Assembly: GCA_016946835.1 (NCBI GenBank)
Contig: JACVTC010000045.1
Coordinates: 962,501 to 1,026,500, forward strand
DNA from: Neocallimastix lanati (nom. inval.)
Lineage: Eukaryota > Neocallimastigomycota > Neocallimastigomycetes > Neocallimastigales > Neocallimastigaceae
Reading direction: 5' to 3'
DNA: 64,000 nt
Part shown: in pieces, positions 10,540 through 24,800 of the stretch
Position numbering within the stretch: position 1 is the stretch's first letter
Layout: each line of letters opens with the position of its first letter
Position numbers and translations under genes: made by a program
Notes under the pieces: generated by a model
Seen by the model: the letters and a program-made list of their open reading frames with translations, nothing else
The model's database searches: none
What the model was told of the DNA's origin: nothing

Positions 10540-11098
10540 TTATAAGTCAAATTTATATAATTCAATATATTCTTTTTTTTCAAAAGATGATGGTTCAGGA
10601 AATCTTGTCATCATAAATTCGAGAAGTTCAAGCGAAGGATAGTGTTTAGAATAGTCATCATTGAAATTAAAAACAAAAATATCTGAGTGAGTTTTAAAAT
10701 AATCAAATTGTTCTTTTTTTTTTTTTTTCAGAATTATCTGTTACAAATCCATTTTTAATTAATTTAGTACTAATTGAAATAGGAACTTCAACACAGGAAT
10801 AATATGTTATTAGTCTTTTGTTAATTGAATTAAATTCTTTATATAGTTTTAAAGTATGATTATTACTACTTGAATATTCGACAAAAGTAAAATAAAGATA
10901 TAAAATATAAATTTTTTTCCAATTTCTAAATTTATCAATCATGAATACTTTTAAATCTTCTTTGAAAAATTGACGAAAAGGCTCCATTAAATCACGATAT
11001 ATAACATATGGATAATGTTGTAAATAATAATATTGAAAACTTTTATTAAAATAGGTACGTATCATTTCTCGAGTATTGTAACTCACATTATCAAACAT
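10540..11098 (-). pseudogene. Stealth-family transferase, truncated copy 2
   Basis: The minus strand opens MFDNVSYNTREMIRTYF and continues through YYLQHYPYVIYRDLMEPFRQ, the same block as APYPLYRDLFDPI in copy 1. After a frame change at the homopolymer at 10719-10732 it reads DIFVFNFNDDYSKHYPS and FPEPSSFEKKEY. This matches the terminal Stealth region, ..NDD.. plus FPxpSxFEk. It thus supplies the region that copy 1 lacks but lacks the region copy 1 has. The homopolymer could be a sequencing indel, but the missing 5' half means it is not a complete gene. The true stop would be the TAA at 10540-10542. Confidence 0.6.
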
Positions 11099-11192
11099 AT
11101 TTTTTTTTTTAATACATTTTTTTTAAAAATTTTCTTTGAAATCCGTAGTAATCTATTTCCTTTATATATTTTTATATAACCTTTATTTGTAA

Positions 11193-11410
11193 AGATGTTT
11201 TAACATAAATATTATACCTCCGAAATTAGTTCAAGAACTAATAATTAATTTAAAAGAAAAGTTTACATCAGTCGAGGAAAAAGGGAACGGGCCAACTCTA
11301 CATACCATAACTGACCAGGTAAGTATCAATATTCCTCTCGTCGTGAAGTGCTCCAATAATAAAAAAGCCCAGTCATTCACATTTACTACTCTATTTAACA
11401 TAGCAATAAT
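11193..11410 (+). pseudogene. Coding-like island, unidentified gene remnant
   Basis: A patch visibly richer in G+C than its flanks is open on the plus strand for about 65 codons without an ATG. It includes PPKLVQELIINLKEKF, SVEEKGNGPTLHTITDQ and VSINIPLVVKCSNNKKAQSF. It begins after a stop at about 11188 and fades into A+T repeats after 11400. A GTAAGT at 11321 could be a splice donor, but the frame also runs through it. Composition and amphipathic text suggest a former exon. I do not recognise the family. Confidence 0.35.
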
Positions 11411-11934
11411 AATTATTAATAATCATTGTAATTAAAAAAATATTAAATAAAAAAAATATTTAATAAAAAATGAAATAAGAAAGAATAATAATTATTCTTT
11501 AATTATAATTTTAATTAAAATAATAATACTAATTATACTAATTAATAATGACAATTAATAATAATAAATGATGATAGTGACAATCATCAATAGTTATAAT
11601 ATAGATTCTTTACAAATAAGTCATTAATAATAGTAAATAACAATATATTAACAATCATTAATAATTATAACAATATTTAAAATAAAGGTTATTTCAAGGA
11701 TAATAATATTTAAAAAATAATAAAATAAACTTAATATGTTTAATAATTATTATTTAAACAAATAATAATAATTACTGTGAAGTTCATACTTTACTAAATC
11801 ATATTCAATAATTATAATAATATTTGTGATAATGATAAATTTAATAATATATATTATTAACAATCCTTAATGATAATTAAATTCGATATCAATAATAATT
11901 ATTTTAGTAGTAAATTATAATATTAAATTATAAT
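11411..11934. other. A+T-rich spacer
   Basis: No coding or structured signal is seen. It is dominated by AATAAT-type text, grading into the heptanucleotide tract that follows. Confidence 0.5.
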
Positions 11935-12205
11935 AGTAAATTATAATAATAAATAAATAATAAATAATAAACAATAAATAATAAACAATAAATAATAAAT
12001 AATAAATAATAATCAATAAATAACAAACAATAAATAATAAATATTAAATAATAATCAATAAATAATAAATAATAAATAATAAATAATTAAATAGTAAATA
12101 TAAAATATTAAATAATAAAAAGAGTATTTATTAGGAAATAATAAATAATTGAATAATAAATAATGAATAATGAATAATGAATAATAAATAATAAATAATA
12201 AATAA
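11935..12205 (+). repeat. (AAATAAT)n heptanucleotide microsatellite
   Basis: A long run of a 7-bp unit (AATAAAT in any phase) with scattered variants such as AACAATAAAT and AATCAATAAAT. It lies some 700 bp upstream of the scaffoldin start. The same unit in the opposite orientation (TTATTTA) lies beyond the 3' end of the gene at 32884-33079 and again at 34320-34445. Confidence 0.85.
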
Positions 12206-12869
12206 TAATAATTTTACCACTTTTAATTAATTTTTTTGGTGTATGAGTAGAAGAATAAATTTAACATATAAAAGGTACAAATTTCCATAAATTTATTTAC
12301 CTAATCCTTAATAAGTATGTTTAAAGAAAGATATATAAATTAATTTTTTTTCTCTTTTTATCTCTTTTTTATTACAGCCAAAAATTAAGTAGAAATATAT
12401 ATAGTTGTTTTATATATATTTATTTCCTTTATTCTTTTATTATAGAGGGAATATAACTGAAGTTTTAAGCATTAAATATAAGTATTCTAGTAAATAGAAA
12501 GGTAACATTTTGGATTATTAATTATTATAATAAAATTATATATATTTATTTAGTGTTAAAATATATTATACTATTTAAAAAAAATATTTTATATATTAAT
12601 GTTTTTTTTTTTTTTTTTTTTTTATTTAAACGCTCTTTCTGAATATCTACTTTTTAAATAGTTTTTATTCTTATATATACTTTTTTTGGTTGAATTCAGA
12701 TATTAAAAAAATATTTATTTAATAAATTACTTTGAAGTTATTGTATATAGATATCTCATTTTAAAATTATAGAAGAGAACTATTACAGGTTTTTCTTTAA
12801 TAATTTTTTAATTTAAAAATTGAACAATTTTCCTTATTTTTATTTAAATATTATACCAAAAAGGAAAAT
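12206..12869 (+). other. Upstream region of the scaffoldin gene
   Basis: This presumably holds the promoter and 5' untranslated region. Visible features are a 23-nt T tract at 12602-12624 and several pyrimidine-rich stretches near 12355-12375 and 12780-12835. No single TATA box can be singled out in such A+T-rich DNA. Confidence 0.4.
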
Positions 12870-15800
12870 ATGTTTAATTTTAAATATTTAGGGTAAGTAT
12901 ATAATATAATATTATAATTATGAAATGATTAATTTAAATATTTGATTAATGAGAAATACTTATAAAATATATGAATTTTTATTTCCAAAAAATTATTATA
13001 TAAAATAGACTACCAATATTGGTAGGGTTAATTGGAAAAACATGTAAGTTTGTCATTATTTTATATTATTAGGTTACTATTATGCAATAATAATAATTAA
13101 TTTTCAAATTTTAATTTATAGATGCAAATTGCGGCACGCCTACTTTTACCGACGATGTATGTTCTATAACTGGATGTATGTTTTATCTTGAAATTTTTTA
13201 TAGATATTTAAAATTTAACTATTATGTTTGAAACAGATTATTGACATTTTTTTTATTTAATAAATAGGTGTAGAAAGTGAAATTGGCAAATATTATTCTT
13301 ATAACGGTTATATTTATAAAGTTAATGCAGCAGCTTCCTGTACTACTACAGATCCACTAAGTATTAATATTGGTTTTTATAAACTTGTAGATAATTACTT
13401 TGAATGTAGACGATGTGATTCAGGAGATGATTGCCATGAACAAAAAAAATGTACTCAAGTAACTTCAACTCAAAGCTCCTGTGATGATGACTCCGTAGGT
13501 AAATTATTTAAAGACCAAAACATCGTTAAACTCTGTCTTGGTAAAATTGGTTCCTCTACTACTTATGCAAGTCTTGATTTTGGAAAAAATGATGATGAAT
13601 ACTATCTTGTTAAGCATACCAAATTTGAAAATGGAAATGTATTCAGTTTTAACACCAAGGCGAACTATTATGTTGTTAAATCAACTGCAGATGGTATTAT
13701 TTTTAGTGAAGATGAAATCGATTTAAATTGTGCAGAAAAGAGTGGTAAATTAATATCAAGAATTGAAGATTTTTGTTCGGCTAATAGTAGTGAAAGATAT
13801 TATGAATGTGAAAATGGAATCTGTACATCAAAGGAGCAACTTCCTGGAGTTGGTGGTACTGATGATAATGGAGAAGACAAATGTTTAAGTATTACTGTAA
13901 GTGGAGATTGTACTATTAGTGATGAATCAAAATGTGCAGAAGACGAGGAATTCGGAGATATGACATCTGATATTTATAAATTTATGACATCAGATCAAAA
14001 AAATATTCAATCAGACGCATTGTCAGGTCACTATATTAAGATTAGTAAAGGAGACAATTATAGCTGTACCTCTCTTTCAGGACCTGTTACTGTGGAAACT
14101 TACTTTGAAAATAAAGCAACAGAAAGCCAATCGTCTTATCCATTAATTCATTGTGTAGATAATGAAGGAACAAATGAATGCAAATTAGAAAAAGCAAAGG
14201 AAGACCATTACTATAATGAAGGGGAAACCGACAAATTAATGAAATATGAAGGAAGTACTTTAGTAAAAACTGCTCTTAATGAAGTAGAAACTGGATTGTA
14301 CATTAATAAAGATGATAAAACCGTTATTTCTTGTGTGAAAGACTCTGAATGCGTCGTAGGATCAGCCTATTTAGTGAACAAATGTACTGAAAGTACCATA
14401 GGAAATTTCAGATTAAATGATGAAAAAGAAGATGAAATTACTTTGTGTGGTAATTACAATACCTCTACCTCACAGCCAGTTGAATTTACTGTACCTAATA
14501 AATCTTATATTATTAGTACGACATCTGGAAAATTCCCAGGTGTATCTTCTTCAAGAAAGATTCATGTTCAAATTCAAGGCAATAAGATTGTACAAATGGA
14601 AGATAAGGATGAATGTAGTGAAGATTTAGAAATTGTTTATGATAATGGAAACTATGCTGTCTGTGTCACAGTCACCAAAACTGGAACTACTCAAGTTGAT
14701 AGTGGTGAGAAAAATGGTGACAGAACACCAATAATGATTACAAAAAATGTCTACAGCAGTGTAAAACTTCCATTCGAAGAAAATGGAGCTAGAGTCTATG
14801 TGAATGATGCTGTGATAACAATGAAAGAGAATGTATATGAAAAACTTAAAACAGAAGGATACTACATTGATAGAAAGGGAGGAGTAGCAGATGGTACTAC
14901 CACTACTGTCATGTATTGTAATGGAACTGGTTGTGAATATGTTAATAAAAATGATGGTAATAAGCCAAAAGAAAACGATTACTATATTAATAACGAAAGT
15001 AAATATGGATCTTCCTCTGGTACTGTCATTAAATGTCTTAAACAAACAATAGGAGAGGGTCAGACAGCCATAGAATATGTAAAATGTACAGTGGATAATG
15101 TAATTGGATATTATACTAATTCTAAAAAAGAGTTGATTTCGTGTGAAAATTCGAAATGTGAAGTTATTACAGAAAAGATGAAAGATGGAACAACGAATTA
15201 TTATTTAAATGGAAATTTCAATAATGATAATCAAAAACCTATAATTGAATGTAAACCAAAGTCTGAAGAAAATACTCCTGAATGCACTGCAATTTCTCCA
15301 GAACCTACTTCAGAAACTGATGATTACAATAATTATATTAATGCCAACAAGGTAATGAGCATTATTCATTGTGATATAACAAAAACAAATGTAGAAGGGG
15401 AAACACCCAGTGATGTTTATTCTTGTAATGATATTACTGCTGAAAAATATGGATATTACTTTACAAAAAGTGGTACCGATAATAAAGCTAAATATATTAA
15501 ATGTGAAAATGAATGTATTGAGGGAGCAGAAGCTGGATATTATATTAATAAATCGAAAACTGGAGAAATTATAGAATGCACTGGTGATCCTATTACATGT
15601 ACTTCAACACTTGGTTACAATTATTATGTGGATACCCACTATGAAGGAGAAAAATTAATTCAGTGTTATGGAAGTAGGATTAATCCATGTATCGGAGGGT
15701 TAACTGGATTAACTCGTAGAGTATATATTAGTGGAAATAATTCAGGAGAAAATCCAAATTCAGAGTTAATCGCCTGTACAGTTAAATGCGAAGTAATTAA

Positions 15801-18800
15801 TGGAAGTTCAGTAGGATTTCAGGACAAAACTTTTTTGAATGGAGGTAGTGACAGCAAAACAAACCCACTTATTAAATATTCTTCATATAATGTAGGAGAA
15901 AATGTTTTAAACAGTTGGGTAACGTCATTAGCTACAGCGAATACAGCTTATGTTAATGGTAATAGAAACGGTGATGTTGAAAATAATGGAGTTATATTTT
16001 GTACAGATACTCAGACTTGTACTGAAGTTGAAAATACAAAATCGAAGAAATTTATAAATGTAAATGTAACACCTAGTCCTAAGATAATAACATGTACTGA
16101 TAGTAATGTATGTACAGAAAATCTTGTAAGTCTTAACACTGGTCAAAGTGTAGGATATTTGATTAATCCAAGTACAGGTGTAGTATTACAAGATAACAGT
16201 GTCAATGGAAAGTTAATTGTCTGTTCTAAACCTGCCGAAACAGTTGAATGCCAAATAAAAACTAGTGGATATCTTTCTTATTATGTTAATGGAGGAGACA
16301 CAAAGAAGATCATTAAAAATACTAATAATGTATTAAGTATTGAGGATGTATTAAACAAAAAAGGCTATTTTGTAAATTCCTCAGATAATATTATTGCCTG
16401 CGATGGTAATAATGGTTGTTCCATTTATACTCAAGTAGAATGCGAAGCGAATTCAATAGGTTCTATTAAGTTACAAAATTTATGTATAGGATATGACAGC
16501 AGTGCTAGTCGTGCTATTACTGTATCAACTTCTACCAATGGAAAATACATTATTGATGCAAAGAAATTTGTCGGTGTAAGCACAAATATTAAAATGCTAA
16601 TTTCTGTTAATAATAAGGAAATATTTCAAAGTCAACCTACCGTTACTGAATACTATTTGATTGATAGTAGTAACTCTGGTATAGTAAAAGCTGCAGATGC
16701 AAAAGGAGATTTATATTTATGTGACAGTAGCAAATGTGAAATAGTGAAGAAGGAAGGATCATTTGCTAATAGTGATGTAAGTACTGTTGGAACATATCCC
16801 ACGATTAAATGTGAAGCTGATGCGACGAGTAGCTCCGGTTTCAGTTGTTCTGGTGTTAGAAAAAGTACTACTGATACCTATTGTCTTAGTACCAGTAAAA
16901 ACTTGTATATATGTAATGCAACTAATAAATGTGAAGATGTTAATGAAACCGATACAACATGTGTAAAACAAACTGTTAAAACAGGATATTATCTTCCATA
17001 TAATAACAATGTACTATTATTATGTACTGCAGGTAATAGTAATAGTTGTAATGAAGTACCATCAACAAACCTTAAAGAAACATATTATTTAAGTCAGGAT
17101 TTAAGTAACCCATTAATTCAATGTGAAGCATCATTAGATGAAAAAAGATGTAATTATGTTAGTCCAGGAAATGGCTACTATAGAAATGTTAATAGGAATC
17201 TTATTAAATGTAGTAGTGGAATATGTGAAGAAAAACAAGATGCATTAGGTTATTACTTAAGTGCTGAATCTGGAAAAGTATTAACATATTGTGATGTAAC
17301 CGGTTGCACTGTTGATTCTAAACCTGCCGTTGGATGGTATTTAAATGGTGGTAGTAGTGATAAAAATACATTAATTAAATGTAATTCCCAATCTTCAGGT
17401 GTAAACTGTCAAGAAGTAAGAGTTCAAACTAATGGTTCTTTATTAAATGCTATTGATAATAGTAAACTAATCAGTTGTAACGATGGAGTATGTGAATTAG
17501 AAAATAGCCCCGCTGGATATTATGTTAATGCTGAAAATAATCAATTAATTTATTGTTCTAATTTGATATGTTCTCCATTTGATATTCGTGGAAAAGGATG
17601 GTATTGGATTAGTAGTAGTGAATTAATAGGTTGTACTAAGACTAATATTTGTACAAAATATAATAAAGAAAAACTTGATAAAGGTTATTATTTAAATTCA
17701 GATCCAAATACTTTATCAACTAAACCTTTGATTGAAGTTACTAGTGATTTTATTAATAAAATTGAGTCAAAAAATAAAGGATGGTATCTTAATGCTGATT
17801 TCACAGAAATTATATCTTGTAGTAGTGATACCACTTGTATTATAAAGAGTATATTGAATTCTGCATGTTCAAATCAAAACAAAGGCGAATTTACCTCATT
17901 TTATGGAGATATTAGATGGTGTAATGGACAAACTCCTGAAGTTTTACCTGCAGGTGAACCTGAATATAGAATTATATCCTATAATAGATCTGGATTTATT
18001 CCTGGAGTAAATCTTCCTGAAGGTAAGAGAGAAGCTTATGTTAGGGTGGAAATAACAAGTAATAGCGTACTGCAATCAATCATCGATGGTTATGAATATG
18101 AAAATGGAAAACTTTTTATGTGTTATAACAACGCCATTGGAAATTGTATTAATGAGAATATAAAGAATGGTTATTACTTTGACCATAGTGAGAAACCAAA
18201 AATTACGAAATGTAATAATGGAGAATGCGAAGTTTATAGTAAAATAGATGATACTTATATGAAATCTTGTGATGAAAGTAATGTCAGAATTGATAAAAAG
18301 AAAAAGCAAATTCAGTTATGTAGAGATCAAGATGAAAATAATGGAAATGTAAGTGACTTTGAAAAATTAAATGGAATTTCCGATATTTATGCCTTAAAAT
18401 CTGATCTTTCAAATAGATTCCCTAGAAGTACTGGAAGATATATTTTAGCTGATGTTTCCAAATACAGTATAATTTATAAAAGTGATATTGAAGAAATTGG
18501 TCAATGTCCTGATGAAAGTTCGCCCTCAGACAATAAGTATTGTATTAATAATGGAAAATTATATAAAAAATCCGATATCACCACACAAATAACAGTATCT
18601 CCAATAGAAATTAGTAAAAACGGCCTGAACGAAAAAATAAATTATGGATATCAAACAAATGAAGGTTATTACATATATGAATATGACGATAGTGATGTTG
18701 ATAATAAAATTAATATATTAAAGAAAGCATATATTAAAATTAATTCAGAAAAGAAATTAATTTGTAATATAGGAGGATCTTGTAAACCTAAAAATCTTGA

Positions 18801-21800
18801 TAAAGTACCAGTTAAATACTACGAAATATCTGCTGATAATATATTAATAAAAGTTTACATGGATGGATCTAAAGAAGTCGTAAATAGTAGAATCTTACCT
18901 GGAATATATTTAATGCAAAATGGACAAGAAGCGTACGAATGTAACAATAGAGGTTATTGTAAGCGCAGTGGAAAAACAATACAAAGAGATGGAGTAAATA
19001 TGAAGGTAACTGTTGGTGGAAAATCATATACTTCGAGTGGAGAAGACAGTGTCTTTGTTTTTGAAGAAAATGCTATAAATAATAGAAAAAGAGATAGTAA
19101 TAATTTATCTTATGGTGTTGTTTCAGAATTGACCCATGTTTCCTTTGCAGAAACTGATGGTTCTAAAAATATTTTCATAGATTCAAATAACTTTATGGTC
19201 AGTAATGGAGATGAAGAAATTAAAAGAGGATTTAGTTGTATCAATGGAAAATGCAGAGAAATAAAATGTAGAAATGATGAATATTATATAAATACCATTC
19301 AAACTACATCATCAGAAACATGGAAAAATGCTATTGTTAAATGTAGTTTAAATGCTGATAATACAAATAAATTCGAAACTATTCATTGTAGTGAAAAATT
19401 TGGAAATCAACTTTTCGAAAATGCAGCTGCCCAAAGTGAGGATGATATTTTGATTTTATGTGATTCTGTTTCCTGTCAGTTACAATCTGCGTCTAATATA
19501 AATGGTTTACCTCTATGTAAAGCAAAAGAAGGAAATTCAAAGGTACCAGATGACTCTAACAAATCATGTGTTCGTTCTGATAATTCTCAAGCGTTATTGG
19601 AAGAACAAAGATGTATTATGAATAATGTAATATACAAAACTAGTAATAGCGGTTGTATTCGAGATGAAGATAGTAATGAGAAGGGTATAGTGGTATTTGA
19701 TAGTACTTTAAGAATGATTAAAACTGAAAATATAGCAGAAAATCATTATCGTGCTTCTGTTTATAATTGTAAAAATGATGGAAAATGGGAAGGAAAATGT
19801 TATAGAGTATTTGGTTATATTGTTAATTCAAGTGATTACTATTCTAAATGCGACTCCAAAGGATGCGTTTATTTGAATTATAATGAAAATAAGATGAAAT
19901 TGGAAACAAGTTGTGAAATTGCAGGATCAGGAAATGTTATATTTGATAAAAATGAAAATGAAGTTATGCTTTGTAAGGATAAGAGCAATACAGTCAAAAT
20001 TAAAGGAGCTTCTGATAAGGCATACCCAATAGAAATTAATAATATAAATGCATTCCCAGAAGTAATCTCCGGTGTTGTTATTTTAGTTGGTATTCATAAT
20101 AATGTAGCTTACGTTTATTCAGTTGACGGATACGTTCTTATTGATGCCAATGATAAAATTGTAACCGGCAATACTGGAAGTGGTAAATTATTATTCTGCG
20201 ATGGTAAAGAAAGTATATGTAATGTCATTGAAAATCCAGAAAATGGATATTACTATTCTGTATTTAACAGTAAAACTATAAAATGTGAAAGTAATGTGTG
20301 CAGTATTGATAATATTGCTAGTAATTCTAAATATGGAATTGACGAAGATAGTACTAAAATTAAATTTACAGAAAATGAAAAAGAAGTGTATAATTATGTT
20401 AAACAAGGATTCCCTGGATTTGGATATAGTGTTATAACAAAAACAAATAAATACAGTTGCACAGTTTATTATGCTGATAATTATGTAATATTAGTTAATG
20501 GTGGATTAGCAACTAATAATGAATCAAGGGAACTTAATGATATGTATCAATGCAATGGATCTATTGGTAAATGTTCGAAAGTTGATGTGAAGGATGGATA
20601 TTATGTTAATGGTGATAGCAGATATAAAGCAATAAAATGTGCAAATAATGAATGCACTATAATGGCAGAATTAAATAAACAATGCTCTAAAGAGGGTGAT
20701 TTTATTATTAAGGATAATGTATATCAATTTTGTCTTAGTTCTGGAGCCATAAAAATTTCTGAAAATGAAGGAAATTCCTATAAACTGGTGAGAGATAAAG
20801 CTTTCCCTAATGGAAAAGATTATGTAGTAGTATATTCAAATGCGGTCATAGGTATTGGTTCCATTTCAAAAGGTTCAACATTTAAAGCACTGCCAACATG
20901 TAAGAATAGTCCAGCAAGTTTGAATTCGTATTGTGCTGATTCGTCAAACACTGTGTTAGATGAAAATAAATATTGTGTGAAGGACAATAAAATTTACAAG
21001 TCTATGTTGGATGAAAATGTTAAAAAATGTATTCAACAATTCGCAACTACTACTGAAGTTCATATCTTTAATGGAGATGTGATGATTACTGAAGCGAATA
21101 TTGATACCGTAAAACCAACTTCAGGAAGTCAAATGTACTATTGTAATAAAGGAATATGTCGAGTTTCAACAGGATATTATAAAATTAAATCCAATTATTA
21201 TAAATGCAATTATTCTGGATGTGAATCAATAACTACTTATGGAAATGAAATTGGAAGTATGATTTCTGCCGGAACTATAAAACTCTCTAACGGAAATGGA
21301 AGTATGTCTGAAGGAAGTTATTATTATATTGAAAATAGTAATGATTTCCCCGGAGCCCAATCATATAAAAATATATTAATTGAATCAGGAAAAGATTATT
21401 TTGTAATTTTCAGAGGTAATGGTTATTATTTAATAAATAGTAGTAATTCTATGCTTTATGAGGATACTGAACCAGTAGAAGGAAGTACCAAGAAAAGAGA
21501 AATTGGAGAAACTTCTGAAGAAAATATTAATGAAGAGGACGAAATAGATGAAAAAATTAAAGAAAAGAGAGCTAGTACAAATGCTTTATATTATTGTGAC
21601 AGTTCTTCCGGAAATTGTAAATTACAAACTGGTGTTTCTGGTTATTATATTAATGCCTATCATATGCCATCGTATAATAAGGCTCTGATCATGTGTTACG
21701 AAGGTACTTGTAACCTTGCCAATGATCCAGAAATAAAATTTGGAATTGGTGCTTGTGATAAAGCTGCCACTGGTGTAATTATTAGACAAAAAAGTACTTA

Positions 21801-24800
21801 TAATTATAAATTTTGCTATGGCAGAACTTCAAATAATAATGTTGAAATAAAAGATAAAACCCCACTCAAATACTATATAATTACTTTAACAAAAGGTGAT
21901 ATATTCACTGGAATCAATATGAGTGATGACTCTACCCCTATGAATGCAAGTGTGAAATTGTTGGTGAAAACTTATAATACTCATATTGAACAATTTAAAA
22001 CCGAGGGCTATATTTTATTCAATAATAATGAAATTCTTGTTAATGAAGAAGATAGGGGTCAATTGTATTATTGTAAAAATGATGTTTTATATGAGGGATC
22101 TGGAATAAAAACTGTACAATGTAATGAAGTCACAGGCGTTAAAGACGGATGGTACTTCAATAATAATTTATTCAAAGAAAATCATTTATACTACAAATGT
22201 GTGGATGGTAACTGTTCTATCTCTAAAGCTTTAGAGAAAAAGGAATGTCCAGAAAGTGGATCATTATTATATAATAATGAAGGTTTTAAGTTGTGTATTA
22301 CAAAGGAAAAGCAAATTGATATTAGTACTGTTTATGAACAAAAAATTATTGTAAATGTTTCAAATATGAATGAATTCCCAGGATTAACCGCAAACGATAG
22401 TAACATTGTGGTGAAATTAGACAAAGAAAGTGTTAGAAATATGAAAACTAACTCATATGTAGTAACCTATAATAACAGTACTTTAATTAGTAAAGTGGAT
22501 GTTTCGGGAACATTATATAAATGTATAAGCGGTATTTGTGAAAAGAATATAATTCCTAATGATGGATGGTACATTAAATCAAATGATAATGATATTCCTA
22601 ATGAATTAATTAAATGTAGCAATAAGTTATGTCATATTAGAACTGAAATAGCAGAAGGATTCTATGAAAGTGCTAACATTTCAAAACCAATTATTCAATG
22701 TGTTTTACCTGGAAAAGAAATTGATGGTTCATTTGTTCAGGATGAAAATAGTAGTATTTTATGTTATGAGAAGGACTATATAGAGGGATGGTATATGAAT
22801 GCTGATGTTAGTACTAGTAATGAATACCCATTAATTAATTGTTCAAAAGAATTAGGTTGCAATATATCAATTGCCAACAGTAATGGTTGGTACAGTAATA
22901 ATGCATATAATAATATATATTCCTATGCTACAGTGTCTAATGCTACAGTGTATCCATATATTCAATGTGTAACATCAACTTCATGTGAAATTTATAAAGA
23001 AGAATTTAATAGTAAATGTGAAAAAGGTGGTCAAGTAATAGTAAATAATAAAAATTATAAGATTTGTAAGGATGGAAGTAATAGTATTGATTTCAGTGCA
23101 TCAAGCGGAAGCTATCAAGTCCTCTCCGTAACTTCAGGTACTGATTTCCCAGGGGCATCTACAGGATTTATTGTTGTAAAAATTTCTAAAACTGAAGCGG
23201 TTCAATTAGTAAGTGATGAAGATAAATACTATTATAAAGATAGTACGGTTTATAAATGTTCTAGTACTGGTTGTGAGAAGGTAATAACAGAAGGTATTAC
23301 GATTTTAGAAGAATTGACAAGATCCTTAATGACCAGTGGATCATGTACTGAAGAAAACTGTAATTGGGCTGTAAACAATAAAGAAGGAAACTTCTTTACT
23401 GATTCATCAAATAAACTAGTTATATCCCTTGAACAAATACCAAATAGTTTATTCAGATGTAAGAAAAATGATATCAATAAGTTAATATGTTATGATATGA
23501 AGGAAGGACATGACAGCTATCCAGAAGGTTATTATTATAATAATGAAATAAAGAATAATAAGAAAGTTAATGTTAATACTTTGTATAAATATGATGGAAG
23601 TGAATGGAAGTCTTTGGATACTAATATAAATAATGTTAGTTATGAGGATATAGGAAGATGTACACTATATAAATCAAATGTTTGTTATATCAATATAAAT
23701 AATGAACAAGCAGGAACTAGTGAGAATCCAACCATTAATCCAGGTACACTATGTGTCAACGAAAATGGTAAATATTATCTTGCAATTGCTGAAATTAATA
23801 CAGGTATAGATAATGTAAATTGTGTAAATATTCCAACTGATGCTAGTATTAATTATTATCCTGTGACTAATTATGGAGTATTTGCTGTAGATAAATATTC
23901 AGCTTATGATAAAAGAGAAGATGTATTAATAAATTCGTTAAATTCCTACACATTTAGATGGAATGAAGATTTCAATGGTATTATGAAAAGTGATCATTCC
24001 ATTGTTAATGATAATACAATTACGTGTAATGATAAACAATGCAAATCTGAAAAGTCATTGTCTTGTACCTATGATTTCCAAACAAGTATATGTAAATTGA
24101 CTTCAGGAAGTGCTAAACCTGGTCAATTATGTACTAGTTCATTAGGCCATGTATATTTAATTAATTCTAATCAAGGAAATTGTTATAAATATGAAATTGG
24201 TTGGTCTATTGAAAAAGAGGAATCTTCAATTTATGATAACAACGAATTATATCATGTAATTGATGGAAAAATGTATAAAACTATAGACGAAAAAACGGTT
24301 GAAATTACTGGAGATGGTGTTTATATTTTAAATAATGTAGATTTGAGAATGGAAATCAAGGATTATGAAAAAATTGACATCTCTGGCAATGATATTTATA
24401 AACTGTATGTATGTAACGAGAAAGGATGTGAATTAAGAAATTCCTGTAAAAATGGTGATTTATATGAATATATGTATGATAATAGTAAAAATGATAATAG
24501 TCCTACTGTATATAAGTGTGATCCAGCTAATAATACTTTAGAGAAAGTAAGAAAAGTAGGATATTTCCTAAATTATGCTTGGAGCAATTTGATAGAATGT
24601 TTTACTGATAGCCAAAATGAAATAAAATGTGAAGTAAGAAATAAAGATAATGGTATGGAAGGATATTACCTTGATATCGGTAATGACGAAATGATGGTAA
24701 AATGTAAGCGTGATGAAGGCGAATTTAACTGTATTAATGAACCAATAGTAGAATGTGAGTATGACGATAAGGATGAAAAATGTTCATCAGAGGTTGATTT

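Noticed and set aside
10703-11098. Independent 131-residue gene
   Set aside because: It is the front part of the Stealth fragment that continues in another frame beyond the homopolymer. The last residues, EKKKKRTI, are the frameshift tail.
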